From: Bacteroidota bacterium
GTDB lineage: Bacteria > Bacteroidota > Bacteroidia > Bacteroidales > Cfx3-03
Assembly: GCA_013390605.1 (NCBI GenBank)
Contig: JACAUB010000001.1
Location: 348,595-412,594 of the forward strand
DNA length: 64,000 nucleotides
Reading direction: 5' to 3'
Under the pieces are notes generated by a model, which ran no database searches, had not been told where the DNA came from, and was given only the letters and a program-made list of their open reading frames with translations. Position numbers and translations under genes: made by a program. Below, in pieces: positions 45,669 through 54,203 of this stretch (the first letter of the stretch is position 1; each line of letters begins with the position of its first letter).

Positions 45669-46262
45669 TTATTTGTTGTCTGTAATATTCTGATCCAGTT
45701 TATTCAATTCGAGATTTAAAGTTAATACATTTATTCGTTCTTCTCCCAAAAATAAATACTGAGGAGCTTCTGTTTTATCATTGATACATTTTATCAATTT
45801 TTGCTTTTGGAGAGTACTAAATTTTCGGGCTTTTGCAACTCTTTCAACCTGTAATAAAGCTGCTTTTGGTGAGATGTGCGGATCAAGACCGCTTGCCGAC
45901 GCAAAAAGCATTTCAGATGGAATTTCTGTTCTACTATCTAATTGATTGAAAGCAATAAACTTGTTCTTGCGTTCAGTAACCAGATTTTTAAGTTTAGCAC
46001 TTGTTAAGCCATAATTTGAACCTCCGGAAGGTAAAGGATTGTATGAAATAGCCGAAGGTCTGGATGAGAAGTAAATAATACTATCAAATTGTTGACCGAT
46101 AAGTTCACTTCCTATTATTTTATTGTTTTTTACAATTAAACTTCCGTTTGCCTGGACCGGAAATAGAATCTGTGCTATTCCTGTAACAAAAAGCGGATAA
46201 ACGATTCCTGTCAGGATTGTGAAAAACAGAAATATTTTTAATGATATGGTGAGTGTTTTCAT
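45669..46262 (-). CDS. kdpC: K+-transporting ATPase subunit KdpC
   Basis: A 197-aa single-span subunit that stabilises KdpAB and raises nucleotide affinity. The N-terminal helix is LKIFLFFTILTGIVYPLFVTGIAQILFP. Family motifs are IGSELIGQQFDSIIYFSSRPSAISYNP, FASASGLDPHISPKAALLQVERVAKAR and LFLGEERINVLTLNLEL. Length is normal for bacterial KdpC (about 190). It follows kdpB by 12 bases and is part of the kdpFABC transcript. Confidence 0.96.
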   Translation of the reverse strand: MKTLTISLKIFLFFTILTGIVYPLFVTGIAQILFPVQANGSLIVKNNKIIGSELIGQQFDSIIYFSSRPSAISYNPLPSGGSNYGLTSAKLKNLVTERKNKFIAFNQLDSRTEIPSEMLFASASGLDPHISPKAALLQVERVAKARKFSTLQKQKLIKCINDKTEAPQYLFLGEERINVLTLNLELNKLDQNITDNK

Positions 46263-46274
46263 TTTGTAATTGAT

Positions 46275-48353
46275 TTACAGGTTGATTAGAATATCAATAA
46301 GTTTAATCCCAATAAAAGGGGCAATAATACCACCTAAACCAAAAATAAGCAGGTTACGGGTTAATGCGGAATTTGCAGAAACGGGTTTATAACGAACACC
46401 TTTTAGCGCCAAAGGAACTAATAGGATAATGATAATTGCATTAAAGATTATCGCGCTTAAAATTGCACTTTGTGGAGACCCCAGGTTCATAATATTTAGG
46501 GCGGAAAGGGGGCCAATGCCTGATTTGCCTGCATACAGCGAAATGGCAATTGCCGGAATAATAGCAAAATATTTAGCTACATCATTGGCGATACTAAATG
46601 TCGTAAGTGAACCACGGGTCATCAGCAATTGTTTCCCTACCTCAACAACCTCAATTAATTTGGTGGGGTTGCTGTCGAGGTCAACCATATTTCCGGCTTC
46701 CCGTGCTGCCTGAGTCCCCGAGTTCATTGCAATACCAATATCGGCTTGTGCAAGAGCAGGCGCATCATTGGTGCCATCACCAATCATACCTACCAAGTGA
46801 CCGTTTGCTTGTTCTTCACGGATGCGACGTAATTTATCTTCAGGTGTTGCTTCGGCCATAAAATCGTCAACACCTGCTTCAGCTGCTATAGCTGCTGCGG
46901 TTAATGCATTATCTCCGGTTATCATTACTGTTTTAATACCCATTTGTCGCAGTTCTGCAAAACGCTGTTTAATACCGCCTTTTACAATGTCTTTGAGGTG
47001 AATAACACCCAAAACTTTGTTGTCTTCTGCTACAACCAACGGTGTTGCCCCCTGACGAGCTAGTCCGGAAACGATATCCTGAATTTTTTGAGGATAAAAG
47101 CCATTACTGTTTTGTACAAATGTGCGAATAGCTTCTGACGACCCTTTGCGGATATGATGAAATATTCCATCGTCTGTTATAAAATCAACGCCGCTCATTC
47201 TTGATTGTGCTGTAAATGGGATGAATGAAGCATTGAGTTGGTGAACTTCGCGCCCACGAATATTGAATTGTTCTTTAGCAAGCACAACAATTGAACGTCC
47301 TTCAGGTGTTTCGTCAGATAACGATGAAAGCTGAGCCGCATCGGCAAGTTCTTCAACTGTTACTCCTTCTGCCGGGATAAAATCGGTTGCCATACGGTTA
47401 CCAAGTGTAATAGTGCCGGTTTTATCAAGTAAAAGCACATCTACATCTCCAGCAGCTTCAATAGCACGTCCACTGGTTGCAATCACATTACGTTGTAGAA
47501 GCCTATCCATGCCACTGATGCCTATTGCACTCAGTAAGCCTCCTATGGTTGTTGGGATAAGGCAAACCAGCAAAGCAATTAGTACTGGAATTGTTAAGTT
47601 GTGCGACTGAGGCAGGCCCGATGCTGTGAGGCTATAACCAAAGAATGCCGGAAGTGTAACCACTGCCAAAAGAAAAATAATAGACAACCCGGAGAGAAGT
47701 ATTGTTAGCGCTATTTCATTGGGCGTTTTCTGACGTTTTGCACCTTCAACCAGCTCAATCATATGGTCTATAAATGTGTCACCTGGTTCTGCGGTAATAC
47801 GGATATAAATTCGGTCGCTGATTACTTTAGTGCCTCCTGTTACAGCCGAACGGTCACCACCACTTTCACGGATAACGGGAGCCGACTCGCCTGTTATTGC
47901 AGATTCATCAACACTTGCAATGCCATCAATAACTTCGCCATCGGAAGGGATAATGTCTCCGGCTTCACAAATTACAATGTTCCCTTTTTTTAGTTCGGGT
48001 GCTAATACTGAAATTTCTTGTTTGCCAACAATTTTACGAGCTTTGGTTTGTACACGGTTTTTGCGTAAACTTTCAGCCTGTGCTTTTCCTCTTCCTTCGG
48101 CAATAGCTTCGGCGAAATTAGCAAACAATACCGTAAACCAAAGCCAGACAGCTATCTGAAGGTTAAAAGAAGAGAACCTACCTTGGCAGATACCTGCAAT
48201 TACAATGATTGATGTAAGAACCGAGCCAATTGCTACAATAAAAATGACAGGGTTTTTAATTAGCGAAGCAGGATTTAATTTGATAACGCTATCTTTTGTA
48301 GCCTGCAATAAGATCTTTTTATTGAAAAGACTTGTATTTTGTTTTGTACTCAT
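46275..48353 (-). CDS. kdpB: K+-transporting P-type ATPase subunit KdpB
   Basis: A 692-aa catalytic P-type ATPase. The phosphorylated aspartate is Asp310 in [14 protein letters not shown]. The A-domain motif is AITGESAPV, the hinge motif [20 protein letters not shown], and the membrane ion path includes [20 protein letters not shown]. Seven or so membrane spans are evident. Length fits (E. coli 682). Ser residue SGESAPV-type regulatory sites lie in [11 protein letters not shown]. It is between kdpA (12 bases) and kdpC. Complete. Confidence 0.97.
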   Translation of the reverse strand: MSTKQNTSLFNKKILLQATKDSVIKLNPASLIKNPVIFIVAIGSVLTSIIVIAGICQGRFSSFNLQIAVWLWFTVLFANFAEAIAEGRGKAQAESLRKNRVQTKARKIVGKQEISVLAPELKKGNIVICEAGDIIPSDGEVIDGIASVDESAITGESAPVIRESGGDRSAVTGGTKVISDRIYIRITAEPGDTFIDHMIELVEGAKRQKTPNEIALTILLSGLSIIFLLAVVTLPAFFGYSLTASGLPQSHNLTIPVLIALLVCLIPTTIGGLLSAIGISGMDRLLQRNVIATSGRAIEAAGDVDVLLLDKTGTITLGNRMATDFIPAEGVTVEELADAAQLSSLSDETPEGRSIVVLAKEQFNIRGREVHQLNASFIPFTAQSRMSGVDFITDDGIFHHIRKGSSEAIRTFVQNSNGFYPQKIQDIVSGLARQGATPLVVAEDNKVLGVIHLKDIVKGGIKQRFAELRQMGIKTVMITGDNALTAAAIAAEAGVDDFMAEATPEDKLRRIREEQANGHLVGMIGDGTNDAPALAQADIGIAMNSGTQAAREAGNMVDLDSNPTKLIEVVEVGKQLLMTRGSLTTFSIANDVAKYFAIIPAIAISLYAGKSGIGPLSALNIMNLGSPQSAILSAIIFNAIIIILLVPLALKGVRYKPVSANSALTRNLLIFGLGGIIAPFIGIKLIDILINL

Positions 48354-48365
48354 TTTGTTCGAAAA

Positions 48366-50057
48366 TTAAAATGTAATTCCACTATTCATTAATAGATGCT
48401 CAACGATAGGACCAAGAGATAAAGCGGGAAAATGTGTTAGTCCACCGACAATGAGAATCACTGTGATAAGTAAACCGATAAACAGTCCATTGTCCGTTTG
48501 AAATGTACCTGCCGAAAGAGGAGTGACCTTCTTTTTTGCCAGATTTCCGGCTATTGCCAGTACAGGAATAATAACTCCAAAGCGACCTACTAACATCCCA
48601 AAGCCAAGTGTGAGATTGTAAAATACTGTATTTGCATTTAGGCCGGCAAAAGCGCTTCCATTATTTCCTGCAGCTGAGCTATAGGCATAGAGTATTTCAG
48701 AAAAGCCATGAGGGCCACTATTATTAAGGCTTGATAGTCCAACATTACTTACTGAAGCCCATGCAGTGAAAATGAGTATGATAAAGTTTGGCGCAAGTAC
48801 AGCAATTAGCGCCATTTGAACTTCAAATGCTTCGATTTTTTTGCCCAGATATTCGGGTGAACGTCCAACCATAAGGCCGGCAATAAATACAGTAAGAATG
48901 ATGAATATGACCATGCCATATAATCCGGCACCTACACCACCAAAGATGATTTCGCCAAGCATCAGATTTATCATAGCAACCATTCCGGCTATTGGCGAAA
49001 GGCTATCATGCATCGCATTAACCGAACCATTTGATGCTGCACTAGTTGCCGTTGACCATATCACACTATTCGTGATGCCAAAACGGGTTTCTTTTCCTTC
49101 CATTAAGTGGAGATGGCCGAAAATAGGATTGACTGAATATTCTGCATAGAGCGAAATACTCAATCCCGCTATCAGTAATATTAACATTGCAGAAAAAATT
49201 GCCCAACCCTGTCGTGTCGATCCTACCATTTTTCCATAGGTATAAGTCAAGGCAGCAGGGATAAGTAATATGGCCAACATTTCTAGTAAATTACTAAAAG
49301 GAGTTGGGTTTTCGAAAGGGTGTGCGCTATTGGCATTAAAAAATCCGCCTCCGTTTGTGCCTAGTTGCTTAATGGCAATTTGCGAGGCTGCCGGGCCTAC
49401 AGGGATTGTCTGGTGTACACCTTGTAAAGTCTGAGCCGTTTCATATGTGTTAAAGTTTTGAACAACACCTTGACCGACCAATACAACGGCAAATAGTATT
49501 GAAAGCGGCAATAGTACATACAATGTAGAACGCGTAAGATCTATCCAGAAACTGCCAAGCTTATCAGTTGTTTTACGAGAGATACCTCTTATGAGAGCGA
49601 GTAAAACAGCTATTCCTGTTGCCGCGCTCACAAAGTTCTGCACAGCAAGACCTATCATTTGAACGAAGTAGCTTAGCGTTGTTTCTCCAGAGTAACCTTG
49701 CCAGTTGGTGTTGGTCATAAAACTTACTGCCGTATTGAATGCGGAATGCCACGATACATTTGGAAGATGAGCCGGATTTAATGGCAAGTATGTTTGAAAG
49801 AGTTGTATCAGAAACACAAAAACAAATCCAACCAAATTAAACATAAGTAAACTGAAAGTGTACGATTTCCAGTTTGTTTCTTCCTCTTGGTTTACGCCAA
49901 TAGATTTGTAGGTCAGCTTTTCAAGCCAACCGAAAACCGGTAGCATAAAATGTTTTTTTCCCGTAAAAACCTTGAACATGAAATTGCCTAAAACAGGCGT
50001 AAGTCCTACTAATAAGACAAAAAACAGAATGATCTGTATGAAATCTTGTGTTGTCAT
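48366..50057 (-). CDS. kdpA: K+-transporting ATPase subunit KdpA
   Basis: A 563-aa polytopic subunit carrying the K+ selectivity filter, related to Trk/Ktr channels. Sequence signatures are MTNTNWQGYSGETTLSYFVQM (first filter region), QLGTNGGGFFNANSAHPFENPTPFSN (second), TNSVIWSTATSAASNGSVNAMHDS (third) and YAYSSAAGNNGSAFAGL (fourth). The four pore loops with NGG/TNG-type motifs are all present. It starts 4 bases after kdpF. Length matches (E. coli 557). Complete. Confidence 0.97.
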   Translation of the reverse strand: MTTQDFIQIILFFVLLVGLTPVLGNFMFKVFTGKKHFMLPVFGWLEKLTYKSIGVNQEEETNWKSYTFSLLMFNLVGFVFVFLIQLFQTYLPLNPAHLPNVSWHSAFNTAVSFMTNTNWQGYSGETTLSYFVQMIGLAVQNFVSAATGIAVLLALIRGISRKTTDKLGSFWIDLTRSTLYVLLPLSILFAVVLVGQGVVQNFNTYETAQTLQGVHQTIPVGPAASQIAIKQLGTNGGGFFNANSAHPFENPTPFSNLLEMLAILLIPAALTYTYGKMVGSTRQGWAIFSAMLILLIAGLSISLYAEYSVNPIFGHLHLMEGKETRFGITNSVIWSTATSAASNGSVNAMHDSLSPIAGMVAMINLMLGEIIFGGVGAGLYGMVIFIILTVFIAGLMVGRSPEYLGKKIEAFEVQMALIAVLAPNFIILIFTAWASVSNVGLSSLNNSGPHGFSEILYAYSSAAGNNGSAFAGLNANTVFYNLTLGFGMLVGRFGVIIPVLAIAGNLAKKKVTPLSAGTFQTDNGLFIGLLITVILIVGGLTHFPALSLGPIVEHLLMNSGITF

Positions 50058-50061
50058 TTCG

Positions 50062-50199
50062 TTAAAATTTCTCGGGTTTAATAAGTGTAAATAAAAGATA
50101 TGCCAGAATAAACAGCGCGATTATCGCCCCGATAATATACCCTGAAGAAGTACTCATCTCAATGGGTTTGGTTGTTGCCAATAGAATTGTTGTATTCAT
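50062..50199 (-). CDS. kdpF: K+-transporting ATPase small subunit KdpF
   Basis: A 45-codon ORF translating to MNTTILLATTKPIEM followed by STSSGYIIGAIIALFILAYL and LFTLIKPEKF. One transmembrane helix and a C-terminal KPEKF match KdpF, which ends RPEKF in E. coli and sits in the lipid interface of KdpA. An internal ATG at 50157 would give a 31-aa product, nearer the usual 25-30 aa. The long form is chosen because a -7 box at 50222-50229 puts the transcript start just before it. It ends 4 bases before kdpA. Confidence 0.85.
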   Translation of the reverse strand: MNTTILLATTKPIEMSTSSGYIIGAIIALFILAYLLFTLIKPEKF

Positions 50200-50221
50200 T
50201 GTTCATCATTTTTTTAGAATA

Positions 50222-50290
50222 CAAAAATGCATCGAAATTTATAAGGGTTTTGTAAGGAATATTCCTTGGGGTATAAAGATTTTATAAAGA
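50222..50290 (-). promoter_or_regulatory. kdpF promoter with putative KdpE direct-repeat operator
   Basis: The -7-like CATTTTTG (50229-50222, minus) has no TTG -33 box. Instead, four boxes lie upstream: TCTTTATA (50290-50283), TCTTTATA (50279-50272), TCCTTACA (50258-50251) and CCCTTATA (50247-50240). Their spacing is 11, 21 and 11 bp, the helical phasing typical of OmpR/PhoB-family regulators. 50 of 64 bases match the porin promoter at 53787-53850. Confidence 0.6.
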
Positions 50291-50416
50291 AGAAGCTGTA
50301 CTACATGACATCTTTTGCAATAAAACGATTAATGCAAGGCAGATCTATCTGTTCCAGATTAAGGTATTGTTTATAGATAAATAAAAAATCGGAAGTAGTT
50401 TAAGTCGTATATTTTA

Positions 50417-51271
50417 TTATTGGGTTGGGAGAATAGAGGTATTCTTGCTCAGTTGTCGATATATAGAAGGACTATGCCCTTTATATTTTTTAAAAATACG
50501 GTTTAAATGACTTTGGTCTGTGAAACCAAATTCATAAGCAATTTCATTTAATCGAACATTCGTATAACGCAATCGCGTTTCAATTAACTTTAATTTATAT
50601 TCTGTTATATATTGTTGTAAACTTTGTCCGATATGCTTTCTGAAATATTCTGTGATATATGTCGGCGAAAGATTAAACTGATCAGCCAGTTGTTCTGACT
50701 TTAGCTTTTCCGGATAGTAAATATTCTGATGGATATAATTAAGTAGTAACAAGACATCATCTGAGCCTCTTTTTCTGTCTAAAAACGTATCCATCAATGT
50801 GATATTTCTTGCAGCTAATGTAATGATTGAATTAATAAATTGTGTAATTACCTCATTATGATTTGGGTAATTATTTCTTTGCTCCTGAATTAAGAATTCA
50901 ACGATTGAACGTATTATTGGCTTATCCGTTACATTTTTTAGGATGCAACCCGGCAAGTGATTATGATTATGAAATATATATTCCACTTTCTTTATCCATT
51001 CTTTACTTTGTGTCTTGAGATAACTATCGTTGAAACGGATAAAAAATAATTTTGTGGGTTCAAGAACCTCAAACCCATGTCGATCTTGGGGAAATATCAA
51101 AAATAATTTATTCGGGCCATAAGGTAGCGTGTGGTCGTTTATTATTTGAATTCCTTTTCCTTCCAACACAAATACCATTTCGAAGAATGTGTTTTTATGT
51201 TCTTTTGCTACGTATTCCTTTATTTCCAAAAGGTCTACTTCGAAAGGTTGATAAAGGTTCCTGATTTTCAT
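50417..51271 (-). CDS. AraC-family transcriptional regulator
   Basis: 284 aa from ATG 51271 (KIRNLYQPFEVDLLEIKEYV). The frame extends 46 codons upstream but a promoter box covers that region. An N-terminal cupin-like effector domain (HKNTFFEMVFVLEGKGIQII, YGPNKLFLIFPQDRHGFEV) is followed by the two-HTH AraC domain at about residues 185-280 (LADQFNLSPTYITEYFRKHIGQ and LNEIAYEFGFTDQSHLNRIFKKYKGHSPSIYR). Divergent from the DoxX/deacetylase pair, which it most likely controls. The effector is unknown. Confidence 0.88.
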   Translation of the reverse strand: MKIRNLYQPFEVDLLEIKEYVAKEHKNTFFEMVFVLEGKGIQIINDHTLPYGPNKLFLIFPQDRHGFEVLEPTKLFFIRFNDSYLKTQSKEWIKKVEYIFHNHNHLPGCILKNVTDKPIIRSIVEFLIQEQRNNYPNHNEVITQFINSIITLAARNITLMDTFLDRKRGSDDVLLLLNYIHQNIYYPEKLKSEQLADQFNLSPTYITEYFRKHIGQSLQQYITEYKLKLIETRLRYTNVRLNEIAYEFGFTDQSHLNRIFKKYKGHSPSIYRQLSKNTSILPTQ

Positions 51272-51276
51272 ACCTA

Positions 51277-51310
51277 CAAATGTACAAATGAAACCTTTGA
51301 TTGTACAAAA
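51277..51310 (-). promoter_or_regulatory. Consensus promoter and inverted-repeat site for the araC-type gene
   Basis: On the minus strand TTTTG (51310-51306), 21 bp, TACATTTG (51284-51277). The -7 box ends 6 bases before the ATG at 51271, so the transcript is nearly leaderless. TGTACA at 51281-51286 and 51302-51307 flank it and could bind the regulator. Confidence 0.55.
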
Positions 51311-51329
51311 CAAAAGATAATTCCATTGC

Positions 51330-51337
51330 CATCTTTG
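51330..51337 (+). promoter_or_regulatory. -7-like element (CATCTTTG) for the doxX-deacetylase pair
   Basis: CATCTTTG followed by CACC, 23 bases before the DoxX ATG at 51360. It differs from TAnnTTTG at one base and lacks a -33 TTG, consistent with a promoter needing the divergent AraC-type activator. Confidence 0.4.
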
Positions 51338-51359
51338 CACCGTAAAAAAATCAAAAACG

Positions 51360-51758
51360 ATGGAACAAATAACATTCTTATTATTACGTCTTGCTATCGG
51401 AGCAAGCATGTTTGGTCATGGATTAGTCAGATTACCAAAACTTTCAGCTTTTAGCAATTGGATGGCTGGAACATTCGAAAAATCTATTTTACCAAAAGTA
51501 TTGGTAATCCCTTTTAGTTATGTATTGCCTCTTGCTGAATTCTCCGTAGGGCTATTACTGTTGATCGGGTTATTTACTAAGCAGGCTTCAGTGATTGGTG
51601 GATTAGTGATGTTCATACTTATTTTTGGAACATGCATGATTGAAAACTGGGAAGCACTTCCTTCGCAACTAATCCATGTTGTATTTTTTGCACTCTTAAT
51701 TCAATACGTTGAGAGTAGTAATGTAATGGCATTGGATAATATTCTCTTTAAAAAATAA
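51360..51758 (+). CDS. DoxX-family membrane protein
   Basis: A 132-aa protein with four hydrophobic helices (LLLRLAIGASMFGHGLVRL; FSYVLPLAEFSVGLLLLIGLF; ASVIGGLVMFILIFGTCMI; LIHVVFFALLIQYVE). The start GASMFGHGLVRLPKL and PLAEFSVGLLLLIGLFT are typical of the DoxX/SURF4-like family. Members are small integral membrane proteins linked to redox or detoxification; function is not established. It is followed after 5 bases by the deacetylase and preceded by a divergent AraC gene. Confidence 0.85.
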   Translation: MEQITFLLLRLAIGASMFGHGLVRLPKLSAFSNWMAGTFEKSILPKVLVIPFSYVLPLAEFSVGLLLLIGLFTKQASVIGGLVMFILIFGTCMIENWEALPSQLIHVVFFALLIQYVESSNVMALDNILFKK

Positions 51759-51763
51759 GAGGT

Positions 51764-52729
51764 ATGGGGACAAGAAGAGAATTTCTTAAACAGGGAACCC
51801 TATTAGGAATTGCGGGTGTATTACAATCACAGAGATCTTTATTTGCTTTACCTAACAAGAATCAAAAAACAATGGATCAGAAAATCAGAAATCAGAAAAC
51901 AAAATGGGCGGATGACTCAAGACTTGTTGTCTCCGTTTCTATGCAGTTTGAGGCAGGTGGACAGCCTGATAATGCTGAGAGCCCATTTCCTCAAAATATT
52001 CAAAAGGGATATAAGGATTTACCAGCTACTACATGGTTTGAATATGGTTACAAAGAAGGAATACCACGAATGCTAGATAACTGGGATAGATTAGGCATAA
52101 AGGTTACATCGCATATGGTAGGAGCTGCTGTGTTAAAGAATCCGGAATTGGCTAAAGAGATTGTCGAAAGAGGTCACGAGGCAGCTGCACATGGTATGAA
52201 TTGGTCAACGCAATATACAATGTCGTATGAGGAAGAAAAAAAATTCGTCAGCGATGGTGTAACTGCCGTGAAGAATATCACAGGATTTACTCCGGTCGGC
52301 TATAATGCTAATTGGCTTAGACGAGGTGAGAACACTTTGCGCATTTTGCAAGAACTTGGATTCATCTATCATATTGACGATTTAAGTCGCGATGAACCTT
52401 TTATTATCAAGGTAAATAATAACGATTTCGTTGTTGTACCTTATACGTTAAGATGTAATGATATTCAATTAATTGAAGGTAAGAATTTTTCTGTTGACCA
52501 ATTTTATCATCAGGTTAAAATGGAGTTTGATCAATTGTATGTGGAGTCTGAATTTAAACGTCGACAAATGTCAATCAGTTTTCATGACCGTATTGGAGGA
52601 ACCCCTCAAATGGTGAAAGCTGCACACGAAATAATAACTTATATGCAAAAACATCAAGGAGTTGTGTTTAAAAGAAAAGATGAAATCGCAAGAATGACAT
52701 TAGCCGACAGAACTTCTATTAAGGAATAA
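51764..52729 (+). CDS. Tat-exported polysaccharide deacetylase-family protein
   Basis: A 321-aa protein. The N-terminus GTRREFLKQGTLLGIAGVL carries a twin-arginine motif (TRREFLK), so folded export is likely. The catalytic part resembles NodB/PuuE-type metal hydrolases: LVVSVSMQFEAGG, GIPRMLDNWDRLGIKVTSHMVG, NPELAKEIVERGHEAAAHG, GFTPVGYNANWLRRGENTLRILQELG. In this branch the usual TFDD motif is replaced, so hydrolysis of a C-N bond in an amide or allantoin-like substrate is as likely as glycan deacetylation. It is co-transcribed with doxX (5-base gap). Confidence 0.8.
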   Translation: MGTRREFLKQGTLLGIAGVLQSQRSLFALPNKNQKTMDQKIRNQKTKWADDSRLVVSVSMQFEAGGQPDNAESPFPQNIQKGYKDLPATTWFEYGYKEGIPRMLDNWDRLGIKVTSHMVGAAVLKNPELAKEIVERGHEAAAHGMNWSTQYTMSYEEEKKFVSDGVTAVKNITGFTPVGYNANWLRRGENTLRILQELGFIYHIDDLSRDEPFIIKVNNNDFVVVPYTLRCNDIQLIEGKNFSVDQFYHQVKMEFDQLYVESEFKRRQMSISFHDRIGGTPQMVKAAHEIITYMQKHQGVVFKRKDEIARMTLADRTSIKE

Positions 52730-52755
52730 TAACACATATAGTTGTATAATAGTTT

Positions 52756-52797
52756 GAAGACTCTTCGCGAAGTATATACTTTACGAAGAGTCTTTCA
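52756..52797. terminator. Hairpin between deacetylase and porin genes
   Basis: GAAGACTCTTCG pairs with CGAAGAGTCTTT (G-U at the base), with inner AAGT/ACTT around an ATAT loop. The T-run is short, so it may act as a bidirectional transcript end or simply as a stabilising hairpin. Confidence 0.5.
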
Positions 52798-52955
52798 CCA
52801 CAATGTTTAAAAAAGAGTGAAGTTCTTTTTTAAAGCTTTCCGTGCAATTCTACTTCACGTTTTTAATTGTAAAGAGGTCCTCAAAAGAGACTAACCCAAT
52901 AATTTGTGAAGTTCATGAAATAAATGTGCGTTGACGTTCGATGATGGCAAAATAA

Positions 52956-53705
52956 TCATAATGTTATGCCAAATACCAAATATACATCTTGTTTCTGTGG
53001 ATTAAATCCCAGTGTAGCTTTTAAGGGTAGCGAATAATCATTGGTTATTTTCAACGATTTAGTTACGTTGATGCCAAGGTTTACAACACCCAACCCCCTA
53101 ACTCCTCCATAACCATCGCCATAGTAACCATCAGATGGGGTAATACCCAAAAATGGACTAAAGTTTTTAAAGGCATATCCAAGCTCAATGTACGTAGAAT
53201 AGGCTTGCTTATCAGGATTTATTGCATTTAAGTTGGTGTCGTATTTTTTATCGGCCCCAGCAAACATAACATTTGCAGCAATACTTATCGGGAATGCCTC
53301 AGGGCCGCTATAAGCTATCGATCCTTCTAAAATATGATCGGTTTCCTTTTTCTTGTAATTAAAATAACGGGTTTTGAAATTCCAGTCGTAATCCGTAACC
53401 GTAAATTTTAACTGCTTCACAGTATATGAAGCATAGAGGTCGACTTCTTTATAGCCTCCATTGAAATCGGATGATCCCCATGCGCCCAATTCCAGACCTC
53501 CTTTTGTATATGAAATGGTCGGTTGGATATTGGGGGTAGGAGTAGCTGTGGATAAAACACCTCTCCATACGTAACTACTTACAATGTCAGCGGTGACTTT
53601 AAATGGTGAAGGTGCTACTGCATCCTGTGCTTTGGCAGAGACCGAAATCATACTGCAACCGATTATTCCCAGAAATAGTTTACGTAGAGTGCTTTTATTT
53701 CTCAT
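52956..53705 (-). CDS. TorF-like putative porin
   Basis: A 249-aa protein. A signal peptide covers residues 1-26 (FLGIIGCSMISVSAKAQ). The mature protein is a beta-barrel typical of the TorF family (Gram-negative porin, conserved VSSYVWRGVLS near the N-terminus), followed by alternating strands (LELGAWGSSDFNGGYKEVDLYAS, HILEGSIAYSGPEAFP, STYIELGYAFKNFSPFLG). It ends VYLVFGITL. Its promoter is nearly the same as the kdpF promoter, so it is probably part of a K+-limitation regulon and may provide K+ entry across the outer membrane. Confidence 0.85.
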   Translation of the reverse strand: MRNKSTLRKLFLGIIGCSMISVSAKAQDAVAPSPFKVTADIVSSYVWRGVLSTATPTPNIQPTISYTKGGLELGAWGSSDFNGGYKEVDLYASYTVKQLKFTVTDYDWNFKTRYFNYKKKETDHILEGSIAYSGPEAFPISIAANVMFAGADKKYDTNLNAINPDKQAYSTYIELGYAFKNFSPFLGITPSDGYYGDGYGGVRGLGVVNLGINVTKSLKITNDYSLPLKATLGFNPQKQDVYLVFGITL

Positions 53706-53786
53706 GATTCTAGAATGTTAGTGTGATTTAAAATATTTGTTAAGGTATAAAAATATCATATTCCGTGTTTGTCATTTTTAATGATG

Positions 53787-53850
53787 CAAAAATGCAACAG
53801 AATCTATAAGGATTTTGTAAAGATTATTGTTAGAGATGTAAAGACTTTAT
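53787..53850 (-). promoter_or_regulatory. Porin promoter with kdpF-like direct repeats
   Basis: The -7-like CATTTTTG (53794-53787, minus), again without TTG -33. TCTTTACA boxes lie at 53844-53837 and 53823-53816, and TCCTTATA at 53812-53805, spaced 21 and 11 bp as in the kdpF promoter. Ungapped identity with 50222-50285 is 50 of 64. Confidence 0.6.
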
Positions 53851-54054
53851 CAGTAATTTCTGAAATCTGTTTAATGATGTTTCTTAGTGGGGATTTGTTT
53901 CATTTCTGTCAAATTCATAGACTATTCTATTATCCGGATTGATATTCGTCTTATCGAAAAGTTCGCTCCTTTTGCATTTTCATCTCCAACGGTTATTAGA
54001 ACGTTGGGTTTGGATGGAACAATTTTGTCAATATAGTCAAGTCTGTCTTTTCAA

Positions 54055-54106
54055 AAGAGAATCCGTGTTGGATTTCTTCGAATTAAAATTCAACACGGAT
54101 TCTCTT
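54055..54106 (-). terminator. Strong terminator hairpin of the GH42 gene
   Basis: AAGAGAATCCGTGTTG (54055-54070) and CAACACGGATTCTCTT (54091-54106) form a 16-bp stem, extended by 5 further pairs including one G-U. On the minus strand the stem runs into TTTTGAAAAG. It lies about 98 bases past the GH42 stop. Confidence 0.75.
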
Positions 54107-54203
54107 ATTATTATAAAACTGCTAGTATGTAGAAAGTCATCCTCTAAGTCCTAAATCCGGAACTAAATAATGCCGCTTTTTTCATTCTTACACTGGCAAT
54201 AGT

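Noticed and set aside
51272..51409. 46-codon N-terminal extension of the AraC regulator
   Set aside because: Covers the promoter and lacks family similarity; the start is ATG 51271.
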